64,000 nt of DNA from Spirochaetaceae bacterium (GTDB lineage Bacteria > Spirochaetota > Spirochaetia > Treponematales > Treponemataceae). Positions 35,135 to 44,715 of this stretch are shown here, piece by piece. The number at the start of each line of letters is the position of its first letter. Position 1 is the first letter of the stretch. The stretch is from contig JAGARN010000010.1 in NCBI GenBank assembly GCA_017622235.1, positions 124,001 through 188,000 of the forward strand, given 5' to 3'. The translations under genes and the position numbers were made by a program. The notes below the pieces were generated by a model that was not told where the DNA came from, searched no databases, and saw only the letters and a list, made by a program, of their open reading frames with translations.

Positions 35135-36421
35135 TTAACTGAATTGTTTAGACCATTCGCTAATCAATGAATCCATTGTTTTTGTGGGAGCTTCGTTATC
35201 AGTATTTGTTGCACTTTGCAACCAAGGAATTACAACTCTGTCTTTAATACTTTCCCATGCCGCTGGTAAAGTCGCAGGTGCTACAAGGTATTCAGCGGCA
35301 GGTAGATTGCCAAGCAAACTCTGGTAATATACTGGAAAGATTTGTTCATTTACGTTGCGTATTGCAGAAAAGCCACCAGCAATGCCAAATGAATTTACGC
35401 TAAGTCCCATGGTTTTGTTTCTTTCTAGTAACTTTTGTTGATTGTCTATTTGCATAAACCAAGTGATAAAATCTTCTGCACCCGCAGAATTCTGACCTTT
35501 TTTGTACAATCCCAAAAAAATCATGTCATCTTCCACAGGAATTTTGTAGTCATTATGTATCCAACGAAAATCAATTTCAAGAAGTTTATCTTCTTGAAAT
35601 TCAAAAAGGGCATTGCTTGTTGTGTATGCAAAAAGGCAGTTGCCACTTACAACTTGTTTATAACCCGGTGTGTAAAGGTATTTAAAGGCAAAGTCAGATT
35701 CAGCAGTAGTCGAAGTGTTTGCTGTTTTAGTCCAGTCTTTTAGAAACTGCGCCGCCTCGTCTAGTTTTTCTTGATTCCATGTAAAGAGATTGCCTTTTGC
35801 ATTAAATTCGCTACCAAACATTTTTGCCGTTAGATACATAAAATCAGTTTCCCAAGTTGTGCCAAATCCCATATGGGTGTAGATATTTGATTTGTTGAAT
35901 TTATTATATGTAGCGGCGGTGTCTCGTATTTGCTCTAAGTCGATTATGTGATTTTCTTTAACAAATTCTTGGTTTTCTTTTGCAAAAATAACTGCTGGAA
36001 TATTAAAACTCACAGGTAGCAAATATTGTCTGTCATTTAAGTTGCCAGAGTTTAACAAATTTGGATAAAATATTGATTGATTTATTTGTTGCTCGCTAAA
36101 CAGATAATCCAAAGGACGAAAATTTTTTTTCACTGTGCTGTTTTTTAACCAAGAACCTATAACAATATCTGGTGGCTGTTCATCTTTTGCGTGTGGAAGT
36201 GATTCAGCAGGTTTTTCTTTATAAATAACTACAACTTTGTTTTTTGTTTGAGAGGAATTAAATAATTCAGCATAGGATGCAAGCTCTTGCCTATTTGTCC
36301 AAATTATTACAGGGTTACTTTTGTTTTCAGTACAAGAAGTTGTTATAAATACCGCTGCTAGCAAAAAAGCAAAGAAAAACTTTGCCTTTTTGCCGCTTTT
36401 ATTAGTTTTTTGCCATTTCAT
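35135..36421 (-). CDS. Extracellular solute-binding lipoprotein (ABC family 1-like)
   Basis: 428 residues. The signal peptide ends in the lipobox FITTSC with Cys30, so it should be lipid-anchored. The mature part resembles sugar/peptide-type family 1 binding proteins: IIWTNRQELASYAELFN at the start, PPDIVIGSWL, LLPVSFNIPAVIFAKEN, and the later FLGLYKKGQNSAGAEDFITWFM and LSVNSFGIAGGFSAIRNVN. No permease or ATPase genes are beside it. It is cotranscribed with the aminotransferase upstream: ATG 36421 lies 20 nt inside that gene, and no strong ribosome-binding site is seen. ATG 36451 is an alternative start. Confidence 0.85.
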   Translation of the reverse strand: MKWQKTNKSGKKAKFFFAFLLAAVFITTSCTENKSNPVIIWTNRQELASYAELFNSSQTKNKVVVIYKEKPAESLPHAKDEQPPDIVIGSWLKNSTVKKNFRPLDYLFSEQQINQSIFYPNLLNSGNLNDRQYLLPVSFNIPAVIFAKENQEFVKENHIIDLEQIRDTAATYNKFNKSNIYTHMGFGTTWETDFMYLTAKMFGSEFNAKGNLFTWNQEKLDEAAQFLKDWTKTANTSTTAESDFAFKYLYTPGYKQVVSGNCLFAYTTSNALFEFQEDKLLEIDFRWIHNDYKIPVEDDMIFLGLYKKGQNSAGAEDFITWFMQIDNQQKLLERNKTMGLSVNSFGIAGGFSAIRNVNEQIFPVYYQSLLGNLPAAEYLVAPATLPAAWESIKDRVVIPWLQSATNTDNEAPTKTMDSLISEWSKQFS

Positions 36422-37712
36422 GAGCTGTTTCGTAAATTGCAGTATAAACATAATCTACTAGTTGTTCATCTATACTAGAAAATGCAACTCTAAGAGTTTT
36501 TGAGTCTATAGCAATGGTTCCTATGCCTTTTTCTGCTAATAATTTTTGTCTTAAAAGTTCTGCATCAATTCCATTGCAATGCAAACTCATAAAATATCCT
36601 GAGTTAAAGGGCATAGGTTGAAGAACAAGGTCGTCTCTCTTGCTTTCTAAAAAAAGCCGTACCTTTTTGTATCGTTTTTCTAACATTTTTCGGTAAGTAA
36701 GCTTTTCTTGCTCCAGAGAAGGTTCTTTAAATGCTTTCAACAGAATTGATTGGGGTGGTGTTGAACAACATGAAACTGAAGAACGAATGTCACCCATAAG
36801 TTTCTTTATGAGTGCATCATAATGCTCTTGAGTAAGACCCTTGCCACCAAAAGTAATAAAGCCACAGCGGAATCCCCATACAAAGTCTTCCTTTGTTGGA
36901 CCATCTATTTTTGCTGCAAAGATATTTTCGTGCAAGTCTACTAGCTTTGCAAATAAAGATTCTTTTTCAATATTTTCTTCATAATCCAATCCAAAATATG
37001 CGTCATCGCACCAAACCATAATTTTACAACCACTTTCTGCAACTTCTTTTAATGTGGCACAAATCTTTTTAGCTTCATCTTCTGTTGGTGAATATCCTGA
37101 TGGATTCTGAGGGAAATTTAAGAGTATGCAAAGTTTGCCTTTTGCACTATTCTCTTTTACCGCTTTTTCAAAGTGAGCAACATTAAAACTGTGGTCAAGT
37201 CCCATGCCAGTGAACATATTAAATTGCTTAAATTGAGCTTCTCTTCTGGATTCTGCAATTAGAACATAGTTATCCCACGATGGTTCTGCTGCCAAAAGTA
37301 TATCGTCCTTTGAAAGGAATAAGTCGCAAAGGTACGAAATTCCTGCCGTCAAACCAGGAACGACAACAGGTAAGGAGAAATTTTTTTCTGCTAGGGAAGG
37401 ATTTTTTTGTATTATTTTTTCTTTCCACAAGGCTCTAAGTTCAGGGTCTCCAGCTGTTGGTGCATATGCAACTAATTCACCAGGTGTAAGTGTTGGAATC
37501 TGTTTTTGGATACAAGGCAAGGTTACAGGCACACCTTGACAAAGAGTCATGCCTATTGTTCCATTGGCTTTTTTGCCAAGGGTTTTTGCCTCTGCACTTT
37601 GTGAAATTATCCCTTTTGGAAAATACATTCTTTGTCCAAAATCAGATAACATTTCACCTGCTGTGGTAGATTTGAGAGTATCGTTTAATTCTTGTGCTAA
37701 ACAGTGTAACAT
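36402..37712 (-). CDS. PLP-dependent aminotransferase, class I/II
   Basis: 436 residues. The fold-type I features are PTAGDPELRALWKEKI, VVPGLTAGISYLCDLFL, PSWDNYVL, LLNFPQNPSGYSPT, WCDDAYFGLDYEE and the PLP lysine region AAKIDGPTKEDFVWGFRCGFI. The substrate is not evident; the unusual lysine context (GPTKED) and the missing N-terminal aspartate-family start separate it from AspC and HisC. It is the first gene of a two-gene unit with a solute-binding lipoprotein, so it may act on an imported amino acid or peptide; this is inference. Promoter at 37723-37751 gives a leader of about 3 nt. Confidence 0.88.
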   Translation of the reverse strand: MLHCLAQELNDTLKSTTAGEMLSDFGQRMYFPKGIISQSAEAKTLGKKANGTIGMTLCQGVPVTLPCIQKQIPTLTPGELVAYAPTAGDPELRALWKEKIIQKNPSLAEKNFSLPVVVPGLTAGISYLCDLFLSKDDILLAAEPSWDNYVLIAESRREAQFKQFNMFTGMGLDHSFNVAHFEKAVKENSAKGKLCILLNFPQNPSGYSPTEDEAKKICATLKEVAESGCKIMVWCDDAYFGLDYEENIEKESLFAKLVDLHENIFAAKIDGPTKEDFVWGFRCGFITFGGKGLTQEHYDALIKKLMGDIRSSVSCCSTPPQSILLKAFKEPSLEQEKLTYRKMLEKRYKKVRLFLESKRDDLVLQPMPFNSGYFMSLHCNGIDAELLRQKLLAEKGIGTIAIDSKTLRVAFSSIDEQLVDYVYTAIYETAHEMAKN

Positions 37713-37722
37713 GATAAAGTGT

Positions 37723-37751
37723 ATTATCCTAAAAGCGGGTTACTGTGTCAA
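37723..37751 (-). promoter_or_regulatory. Aminotransferase promoter, very short leader
   Basis: On the minus strand: consensus TTGACA (37751-37746), 17-nt spacer, GATAAT (37728-37723), then 10 nt to ATG 37712, giving a leader of about 3 nt and no room for a ribosome-binding site. Confidence 0.65.
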
Positions 37752-37789
37752 TGGCATGGTTAAACCAGATTTTGTTTGCAGAGGGAAAT

Positions 37790-38809
37790 ATGGGTTCAAA
37801 AGAAATAGATTCTACTAAGTTAGCTCATTGTAGAGAATTGGTACAACAATGTCGTGAAGAAGTGGCTAAACGTATTGTAGGACAACAGTCTGTTATTGAT
37901 GGAATACTTACTGCCTTAGTTACAGGTGGTCATGTGTTGTTAGAGGGTGTACCAGGTTTGGCAAAAACCTTAGCTGTAAAAACCTTTTCTGATATTTCTG
38001 GGCTTAATTTTAAGCGTATTCAGTTTACGCCTGATTTGTTGCCAGCTGATATTACGGGAACTCTCATATATGAACAAAGCAGTGGTAATTTTTCTGTGCG
38101 AAAAGGACCTGTGTTTGCGAATCTTGTTCTTGCAGATGAAATAAATCGTGCACCGGCAAAAGTTCAATCTGCTTTGTTAGAAGCCATGGCAGAAAAACAA
38201 GTAACAATAGGCGAGCAGAGTTATAATTTGCCAGAACCCTTTTTTGTTTTAGCAACACAGAATCCGATAGAACAAGAAGGAACGTATTCTTTGCCAGAAG
38301 CAGAGCTTGATCGCTTCTTGCTCAAATTGTTGGTAACTTATCCCACGCCTGCCGAAGAAGTTAAAATTCTTAAAAGTGGCGGACAGCGTGAATTAGTTCC
38401 GGTAAATAAAATCCTTTCTGCAACAGATCTTCAAAATTTGCAAGAGTTAGCACAACAAGTGGTTTGCGACGAAAAGCTGCTAGAGTATATGGTTTCAATC
38501 GTTGTTGCAACACGACCTGCTGCCGTCCAAGCTAATCGTAACATTGCAACGTCTGCTGCTAGGGGCAGGGACGATATTCATTCTTATATTTCTTTCGGTG
38601 CTTCTCCGAGGGCAGGAATTGCTCTTTGCCGCTGTGCCAAGGCAGAAGCTTTGTTTCAGGGACGTTCTTTTGTTTTGCCAGAAGACGTTAAAACAGTTGC
38701 TCCAGCTGTTTTACGCCACAGGTTAGTGCTTTCTTATGAAGCGGCCGCAGATGGTGTAACTGCTGACGACATTATTGCCAGAATATTGGCTTTACTACCT
38801 GTTCCGTGA
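37790..38809 (+). CDS. MoxR-family AAA+ ATPase
   Basis: 339 residues from ATG 37790, set by AGAGGG 4 nt upstream. The frame is open to GTG 37745, but that region lies on the divergent promoter. Walker A GVPGLAKT (in HVLLEGVPGLAKTLAV), RIQFTPDLLPADITG, Walker B LVLADEINRAPAKVQSALLEAM, sensor 1 VLATQNPIEQEGTYSLPEAELDRFL are present. MoxR ATPases act as chaperones that load metals or assemble partners with VWA-domain proteins, two of which are encoded downstream. First gene of the bat operon; it overlaps the next start (TGATG). Confidence 0.94.
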   Translation: MGSKEIDSTKLAHCRELVQQCREEVAKRIVGQQSVIDGILTALVTGGHVLLEGVPGLAKTLAVKTFSDISGLNFKRIQFTPDLLPADITGTLIYEQSSGNFSVRKGPVFANLVLADEINRAPAKVQSALLEAMAEKQVTIGEQSYNLPEPFFVLATQNPIEQEGTYSLPEAELDRFLLKLLVTYPTPAEEVKILKSGGQRELVPVNKILSATDLQNLQELAQQVVCDEKLLEYMVSIVVATRPAAVQANRNIATSAARGRDDIHSYISFGASPRAGIALCRCAKAEALFQGRSFVLPEDVKTVAPAVLRHRLVLSYEAAADGVTADDIIARILALLPVP

Positions 38810-39720
38810 TGAAAGCACCTGAATTAAAGGCTGATTCATTATTACGACGAGCTAATGCTTTACGTCTTTCTTCAAAAATAATATCTGACGGTATAAGGGC
38901 AGGTGCTTTTCGTTCTGTGTACCGAGGTCGTGGCATTGAATTTAGCGGAGTACGTGAATACTTGCGAGGCGATGATGTTCGTTCAATAGACTGGAATGTA
39001 ACGGCTCGTATGGGAAAGACTTTTGTTAAGCAGTTTGAAGAAGATAGGGAATTAATACTTTTTCTTGTTGTAGATGCTTCGCTTTCAATGCAAACAGGTT
39101 CTAGCCAAAAAAGTCGTCTTTACTCAGCCCTTGAAATTGCTGCCTTAACTGCTTTTGCTGCCACTCATACAAATAGTCCGGTAGGTTGTGTTGTTTTTGC
39201 AAAGGATATTTTGTTTGGAGTTGAACCAAAAGCTAGTCATGATCAGGTTTTACTGCTTCTTTCTCATTTTGATAATGTGCTTAAAAGTTCATATGCTGAT
39301 AAAGTGGAAAGAAACACTGGTTCTGCTTTGGGGAAGGCATTGAAAGGAACTGCAAAAATGCTAAAAAAGCGTTCTCTCGTACTTGTAATTTCTGATTTCA
39401 GAACAACCGGATACGAAAAACCCTTAGCGGTTCTCTGTACAAAACACGATGTAGTTGCGGTTAGAATTACAGATTCTTGCGATTTAGAGTTGCCAGAAAT
39501 AGGAACAGTTCCCTTTGTTGATGCAGAAAGTGGATTTGTGCAAAGGTTTCCAACAAATGCTGCGTCTTTTAGACGGGAATGGAGAGAAGAGGGGCGGCAA
39601 CGACTAGAAAGGTGGCGTGGAATTTGTAGCCGCAGAGGGGCAGTTCCATTAGAAATATCTACAGACGAGGATGTTGCACAAAAGTTACAGCAATTTTTTT
39701 CTCTAAAGGAATTAAAATGA
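38809..39720 (+). CDS. DUF58 family protein (Bat operon)
   Basis: 303 residues. The DUF58 signature VYRGRGIEFSGVREYLRGDDVRSIDWNVTARMGKTFVKQFEEDRE is followed by a VWA-like fold: FLVVDASLSMQTGSS has the D-x-S-x-S metal site. Such proteins regularly follow MoxR genes. Start ATG 38809 overlaps the moxR stop; the GTG at 38806 is an equally near alternative. Cytoplasmic, with no membrane segment. The end overlaps the next ATG by 4 nt (ATGA). Confidence 0.93.
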   Translation: MKAPELKADSLLRRANALRLSSKIISDGIRAGAFRSVYRGRGIEFSGVREYLRGDDVRSIDWNVTARMGKTFVKQFEEDRELILFLVVDASLSMQTGSSQKSRLYSALEIAALTAFAATHTNSPVGCVVFAKDILFGVEPKASHDQVLLLLSHFDNVLKSSYADKVERNTGSALGKALKGTAKMLKKRSLVLVISDFRTTGYEKPLAVLCTKHDVVAVRITDSCDLELPEIGTVPFVDAESGFVQRFPTNAASFRREWREEGRQRLERWRGICSRRGAVPLEISTDEDVAQKLQQFFSLKELK

Positions 39721-40682
39721 AAAAATTGCTTTGTACAATGGTTGCTATGTGTCTTTTGTCTAGTTCCTCTTGGCTTTGGTCGCAAACAGTACCTCACATA
39801 AATTTTTCTTCGTCTGTTTTAATTCCAAAGGATGTTTTTGTTGGCGACACCGCTGAACTTAGATGTACTCTTGAAACGCAATTACTTTTAATGCCAGAAG
39901 AAGTAGATTTTCAGCAAGTTACGTTAGAAACAAAATATGAAGATTCCGATTTTACGGTAGTTCGATTGGAGTTAAAAAAAATAGAACAAGGATATAACTT
40001 AAGTATATTTTTTATCCCTTGGCGTACAGGTTCTATTTCTTTGCCTGAAATTGATATTGGTATTTTCCCCGCAGTTAAAGAAATTATGAAAGACCAGTTG
40101 CCAATGAAGATTGCATTACCCTCTGTTGCTGTCGAATCTCTTACTGAAAGACTTAAAACCGTAGAACTTAGACCAGCGGCTGCTCCCTTGTTGCTTCCCG
40201 GCTCAATTTATGTGGTGTATGTGTTTATTGCTTTGGGGCTTGTTTTATTTATTCTGTTGATTATTGTTTGTCTACGCTATAAAAAGGTTTCAATTTTGTG
40301 GCGAGAATGGCGAACAAAAATAAGAATGTCAAAAAATTATCGTAAAACCTTAAAAAAATTAAAAAAATTGAGCCGACTTAATATTTCAGATAAAATTTTT
40401 GCTGAAGAACTGGAAAGAGTGTTGCGAAGATATTTGGAAAAAAGATTTGCTATGCCTTTTTATTCTGCAACTAGTCTAGAAATACAAGAACTTTTTGATA
40501 AAAACTTTGAAGATTTACTTTCTTCGGAACAACAAAGTGCAATAGATAGACTTTGTGATATTTTTAGAAGATGTGACTATGTTCGCTACTCTTTAGAAGG
40601 TAAATTTGAGCTAGAAGAAGCAAAAAGGTTGATAGATGTTGCTATAGAAGTTATTTCTGTTTTTGAAGCGAGGGATTCATAA
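39717..40682 (+). CDS. Bat-operon single-pass membrane protein
   Basis: 321 residues. A signal peptide (about 1-23) is followed by a beta-rich extracytoplasmic part (ELRCTLETQ... to about 170), a membrane helix near 164-186 (IYVVYVFIALGLVLFILLIIVCLRY) and a basic cytoplasmic domain with a helical C-terminal region ending in ERVLRRYLEKRF, YATSLEIQELFDK-like and CDYVRYS. This last part resembles the DUF4381-like cytoplasmic tails seen beside BatA. Assignment beyond the operon is uncertain. Confidence 0.75.
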   Translation: MKKLLCTMVAMCLLSSSSWLWSQTVPHINFSSSVLIPKDVFVGDTAELRCTLETQLLLMPEEVDFQQVTLETKYEDSDFTVVRLELKKIEQGYNLSIFFIPWRTGSISLPEIDIGIFPAVKEIMKDQLPMKIALPSVAVESLTERLKTVELRPAAAPLLLPGSIYVVYVFIALGLVLFILLIIVCLRYKKVSILWREWRTKIRMSKNYRKTLKKLKKLSRLNISDKIFAEELERVLRRYLEKRFAMPFYSATSLEIQELFDKNFEDLLSSEQQSAIDRLCDIFRRCDYVRYSLEGKFELEEAKRLIDVAIEVISVFEARDS

Positions 40683-41683
40683 TGCCAAGATTTAATTATC
40701 CCTTTGTTTTCTTGTTGCTGTTGCTGATACCCTTGTTTTATGTTCTTCGTAAATTAAGGATTTTTTCTAAACCTTCATTTCCCATAATTACCGCAGATTG
40801 GAATGGACAAAATTTTCTTTGGCGGAAGCCCTTAGATTATATCGCAGGCTTTTTTTCTTCGTTTTTGTTTGCTGTTGGATATGTTTGTCTTGTGATTGCT
40901 TTGGCAGATCCTGTAATTACGAGACAAGAAAAAGTATACACTTCAAAGGGTACAGATATTCTCTTTGTATTAGATGCCAGCCCTTCAATGACTGCTCGTG
41001 ATATAGCTGGTGGAACTCGGTTAGAAGCTGCAATTTTGTCAATTTCAACTATGGTTCAAGAAGCGGATGGAACAGGTTTTGGGCTGGTGGCCATGGGTTC
41101 AGAGGCTGCTCTCCTTGTTCCGCCAACAACGGATCGGCGTGTTTTTTTTGATAGATTACAATGGCTTTCGCCAGGGATGTTAGGGGATGGAACAGCTATA
41201 GGTGAGGGAATAAGTACGGCAGTGTATCATCTTGCTTCGTCTTCTTCCCCAAAAAAATGTGTTGTATTGCTAACAGATGGGGAAAATAATGCTGGCAGGA
41301 TTCATCCAGAAACAGCCGCCCGTCTTGTATTAGAACATGATATTGTGCTTTATGTGTTAGGTGTGGGAACTTCTGGTTCTGTTCCCATAGAATATGTTGA
41401 CCCTACTTCGGGAAAAGTTTATTCTGGGTATCTTGAATCAAGCTTTGATTCATCTGTTTTGGAACGTATCGCAAAAGAAGCAGGCGGGCGGTATTTTGAT
41501 ATAGATTCCAGTGGTGATTTGTATACTGCCTTAGCTTCTATTTCTGCTAGCGAACAAACTGTTCAAAGTTTTTATTATAAAACAGCGGAAACCTCTTATT
41601 ATTACGTTTTGTTGGGAATTTCTGTTATAGTTTTTGCCGTTGCATGGGTTTTACGTCGCTTGTATATGGGAGTGTATATTTGA
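40682..41683 (+). CDS. batA: BatA-like VWA-domain membrane protein
   Basis: 333 residues. Membrane helices lie near 6-22, 57-77 and 300-325, bracketing an extracytoplasmic VWA domain. Its MIDAS site is Asp98-x-Ser100-x-Ser102 (DASPS), with the later Thr in PPTTDRR and Asp in LTDGENN. This is the classic BatA layout from the Bacteroides/Leptospira aerotolerance operon. The start shares a base with the preceding stop (TAATG) and the end does so with the next gene, so the operon is tightly coupled. Confidence 0.92.
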   Translation: MPRFNYPFVFLLLLLIPLFYVLRKLRIFSKPSFPIITADWNGQNFLWRKPLDYIAGFFSSFLFAVGYVCLVIALADPVITRQEKVYTSKGTDILFVLDASPSMTARDIAGGTRLEAAILSISTMVQEADGTGFGLVAMGSEAALLVPPTTDRRVFFDRLQWLSPGMLGDGTAIGEGISTAVYHLASSSSPKKCVVLLTDGENNAGRIHPETAARLVLEHDIVLYVLGVGTSGSVPIEYVDPTSGKVYSGYLESSFDSSVLERIAKEAGGRYFDIDSSGDLYTALASISASEQTVQSFYYKTAETSYYYVLLGISVIVFAVAWVLRRLYMGVYI

Positions 41684-43341
41684 TGAATTATTTTTCATGT
41701 GATAGACCCTGGGCGTTTTACGGATTATTTTTTTTGATTCCTGTGTTTGTTTTTTGCATTGCAAAGTATAAATTCCTTGTAAAAAAAGGTGGAATTGGTA
41801 ACGCCTCATTGTTCAACAGAATGAAGCATTCAATTATTTCAAGAGTTGTTTGTTGGAGTTTAGCTTGGTGTATGCTAATTGCTGCTTTTAGTGGTATTTC
41901 TTGGGGAACAAAACTTGGTACAGCACATCAAACAGGAAGTGCGGTTTCCTATGTTTTTGATGTTTCATGGAGTATGACAGCACAAGATGTGGCAATAAAA
42001 GGTTCAAAACCAATTTCTAGGCTACAAGCTGCTGCCTCTTACGGAGAAGCTCTCTTAGCAAATATGAATAGTTCAGAAGTTTCTGCGGTAATTGCAAAAG
42101 GTAATGGTGTAACTGCTGTGCCACAAACTAGCGACAAAAATGCTTTAAAACCACTTTTTGCATCTCTTTCGCCACAGCTTATGACTTCTGTGGGCAGCAG
42201 CATTGGGGGAGGAATAAACGCCGCAGCTGAATCCTTTCCACTATTATCTGTGGCAGCTAGAACTATTCTTGTGTTTACAGATGGCGAAGAAACAGATGGA
42301 ATGATGCTACAAGCTGCGGAAAGCGTTGTTAGTTCAGGAATACAACTCGTGTTTTTAGGTTTCGGTTCAAAAGCTCAAACAGAAATTATTTCTGGTGATG
42401 GTAAAACGGTTGTTGCTACCGCTTTGCAAGAAGAAAATCTTCAAACTATTGTTTCTCAAGTAAATGAAAAAGTTTCTTCGCTTTCGCAAAAACACAAACT
42501 TTCGGGTCTAGGTACAGAAGCTGCAAAAGCTTATTATTTCCCGGCTAACAGTCCTGGTTCTGCTTACAAAGTATTGGATATAATTAAGGATGGACAGAAT
42601 CATTCCCCTTGGGTTGGTTCTGTATACGAAATACAAAGTGTTCCTAGGTGGCCTTTGTTTTGTGTACTTACAATTATTTTTTTGTTGGCAGGTTTTTTTC
42701 TGTCAGAGTTTGATTTAAGTCGTTTCCGTAAAAAGACAAATGCAACTCTCATATTGCTTTTGGGTATAACATTTATGTTGCAAGGTTGTTCTGTCGATTG
42801 GAAGGGAGCTGCCGACGTTGTTGAAGGAACTTTTTATTGGTACAGAAAAGATTACAGAGCTGCGGTTGCAAATTTTATGGAAACCGTGGATTACGGAAAT
42901 TCAAATGGCAACAAAACCTTAGAACAGTTTGGAGTGTATGGATTAGCGGCAACTTATCTTGCACAAGGGGAAACAGAGGCGGCGATTTCTAGGCTACAAG
43001 AGATTTCACCTGATGCTCCACAAAATATTCGTTTTGCTGCACTGTACAATTCAGGAATAATAGCTTACCGTAACGGCGACTACAAGGATGCTGCTTCGTA
43101 TTTTAAGCAAGCACTTTTAGTTGACGGTTCAAGTATAGATGCAAAATTAAATTTAGAACTTTCTCTTGCTCATGAAATCACTCAATCCGCTGATGGTTCC
43201 CAAGAAATTGTTCCTGTCGCAGAAAATCATACAGAAACGCCTTTAGAAAATACAATTTTTTCTTTAATCAGAGAAAAGGAGCAGACTCAATGGAAGAATC
43301 AACAGAGTCAAGAAAAAACAGATTTGCCAATAGATTATTAA
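41683..43341 (+). CDS. BatB-BatC fusion: VWA domain, membrane helix and TPR repeats
   Basis: 552 residues. N-terminal helices (about 10-26 and 50-66) and a VWA domain with MIDAS Asp93-x-Ser95-x-Ser97 (DVSWS) and FTDGEETDG are BatB-like. A second helix near residues 320-340 and then TLILLLGITFMLQGC (Cys369) precede a helical TPR region, about 375-520, with AAVANFMETVDYGN and YRNGDYKDAASYFKQALLVD. In other bacteria BatB and BatC (TPR) are separate. The internal LQGC looks like a leftover lipobox, which supports a gene fusion. The stop lies 52 nt inside the next gene. Confidence 0.88.
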   Translation: MNYFSCDRPWAFYGLFFLIPVFVFCIAKYKFLVKKGGIGNASLFNRMKHSIISRVVCWSLAWCMLIAAFSGISWGTKLGTAHQTGSAVSYVFDVSWSMTAQDVAIKGSKPISRLQAAASYGEALLANMNSSEVSAVIAKGNGVTAVPQTSDKNALKPLFASLSPQLMTSVGSSIGGGINAAAESFPLLSVAARTILVFTDGEETDGMMLQAAESVVSSGIQLVFLGFGSKAQTEIISGDGKTVVATALQEENLQTIVSQVNEKVSSLSQKHKLSGLGTEAAKAYYFPANSPGSAYKVLDIIKDGQNHSPWVGSVYEIQSVPRWPLFCVLTIIFLLAGFFLSEFDLSRFRKKTNATLILLLGITFMLQGCSVDWKGAADVVEGTFYWYRKDYRAAVANFMETVDYGNSNGNKTLEQFGVYGLAATYLAQGETEAAISRLQEISPDAPQNIRFAALYNSGIIAYRNGDYKDAASYFKQALLVDGSSIDAKLNLELSLAHEITQSADGSQEIVPVAENHTETPLENTIFSLIREKEQTQWKNQQSQEKTDLPIDY

Positions 43342-44699
43342 TTTTGTTTACATTTTTTTTGTTGCTTTATTTTCCATGTGTTGCAGAAGACAATACTTTT
43401 CTTGCTGTAAAACCAGAAGTGTCTTGGGTTTATGTTGGTAATGAATGTAGCTTTTTGTTACAAATTCCACAGGTAACACCGAGTAGTGTTCGTACGGTTA
43501 TTGAGCAACTACCAGAAGGAGTCCGTTTTGTTTCTTCCTCTAAAGATGAATTTGTTCAAGATAATCAAAGTGGTACTAAGCTGCGGTTGTGGTTTTCTTT
43601 TTCTGAACCAGGGGAATATAATATTCCAGATTTGACAGTTTACATAAAAGGGAAAAAAACGAAAATTCCTTTTGAATCTATAATCGTTTATCAAAATCCT
43701 CTTACATTAAAACCTGAGCTTAAAGTTCAGTTTTTTGATGAAAATAACAATGAAATTTTGGTGTCATCTGGCGTTGTTGAAACAACTGTTGCAAAGCCAA
43801 TAAAAATAAAAATATCATTGTTGTATGCAAGTTATGTTTTAGCTATAAATTGGCACTTGCAAGAAAATGCATTGTTCAACCTTGAAAAACAATACGATGT
43901 TGTAGGCTCAGAAAGCGGAAGTTTGTCTTTTTCGCAAGAGGCAGAACCAATCGCCGAATTTGAATGGATTGCACTAGAAGTAGGTGAATATTCTGTGCCA
44001 CAAGTAGAAGTATCGGCAGTTTCTTATAACGGTACCCGTGTGGAATTAAAATTAGTTGGATTTTTTTTAAGAGCCGCTTTGGCAGAAGAAAAAACACTTA
44101 ATCAAAATGTAATAATCCCTGCTGCGTTGAAAGAAGCCTTTGCATATGAATTTGAAACGGTGGAAGATTCGGGAAGGAAACAAGAGGTTGTAGACAGAGA
44201 TAAGGCTGTTAAATTAGCAACCCTTAGAGCCAAGGAGCGTTTTTCTTTACCTTTTTCAGCTGTAGCAAGGGAACGAAAACTTTACGAAACTGAATTAGCC
44301 CTCGTTTCTGAAAAAAACGAACCTTCTTTTGTTATAGTTGTTGTGCTTGCTGTTACTGCAACATTGTGTGTCATATTCTGTATAGTATTGTTTTTTGTTA
44401 AGCGAAATTTATTTGCTGTTGCTAGTGTAGTATTAGCGGTGGTATTAATTGTAACTTGCTATGCTTATAGTACGCCGCTGAGAAACGATGTAGGAATATT
44501 TTGTGGAGGAATTGTGCGTGTCGTTCCAGAAGAAAAATCCCAAGGCAGCATTCCAATCCCTCCACTTAGCTATGTGAAGATACTTGAAAAAACAGATACA
44601 TGGTATTATATTGATGTTTCTGGTACAGGGGGATGGATTCCTCAAAACGCTGTTGTTGTAATTTCTAGGCAACTTTTAACAGAAAATCCTGTTCAGTAA
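43290..44699 (+). CDS. BatD-like protein with C-terminal SH3-type domain
   Basis: 469 residues. The N-terminal segment 14-31 is a signal or anchor, followed by beta-rich BatD-like repeats (about 35-270, e.g. EVSWVYVGNECSFLLQIPQVTP and GEYNIPDLTVYIKGKK). Two membrane helices lie at about 350-372 and 375-395. The last ~65 residues, with GGIVRVVPEEKSQ, SYVKILEKTDTWYYIDV and GGWIPQNAV, look like a bacterial SH3 domain, as found in BatE. So BatD and the BatE SH3 may be joined here. AAGGAG is 8 nt before ATG 43290, despite the 52-nt overlap with the previous gene. Confidence 0.82.
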   Translation: MEESTESRKNRFANRLLILFTFFLLLYFPCVAEDNTFLAVKPEVSWVYVGNECSFLLQIPQVTPSSVRTVIEQLPEGVRFVSSSKDEFVQDNQSGTKLRLWFSFSEPGEYNIPDLTVYIKGKKTKIPFESIIVYQNPLTLKPELKVQFFDENNNEILVSSGVVETTVAKPIKIKISLLYASYVLAINWHLQENALFNLEKQYDVVGSESGSLSFSQEAEPIAEFEWIALEVGEYSVPQVEVSAVSYNGTRVELKLVGFFLRAALAEEKTLNQNVIIPAALKEAFAYEFETVEDSGRKQEVVDRDKAVKLATLRAKERFSLPFSAVARERKLYETELALVSEKNEPSFVIVVVLAVTATLCVIFCIVLFFVKRNLFAVASVVLAVVLIVTCYAYSTPLRNDVGIFCGGIVRVVPEEKSQGSIPIPPLSYVKILEKTDTWYYIDVSGTGGWIPQNAVVVISRQLLTENPVQ

Positions 44700-44715
44700 C
44701 TCAAGGAGGTAAGAT

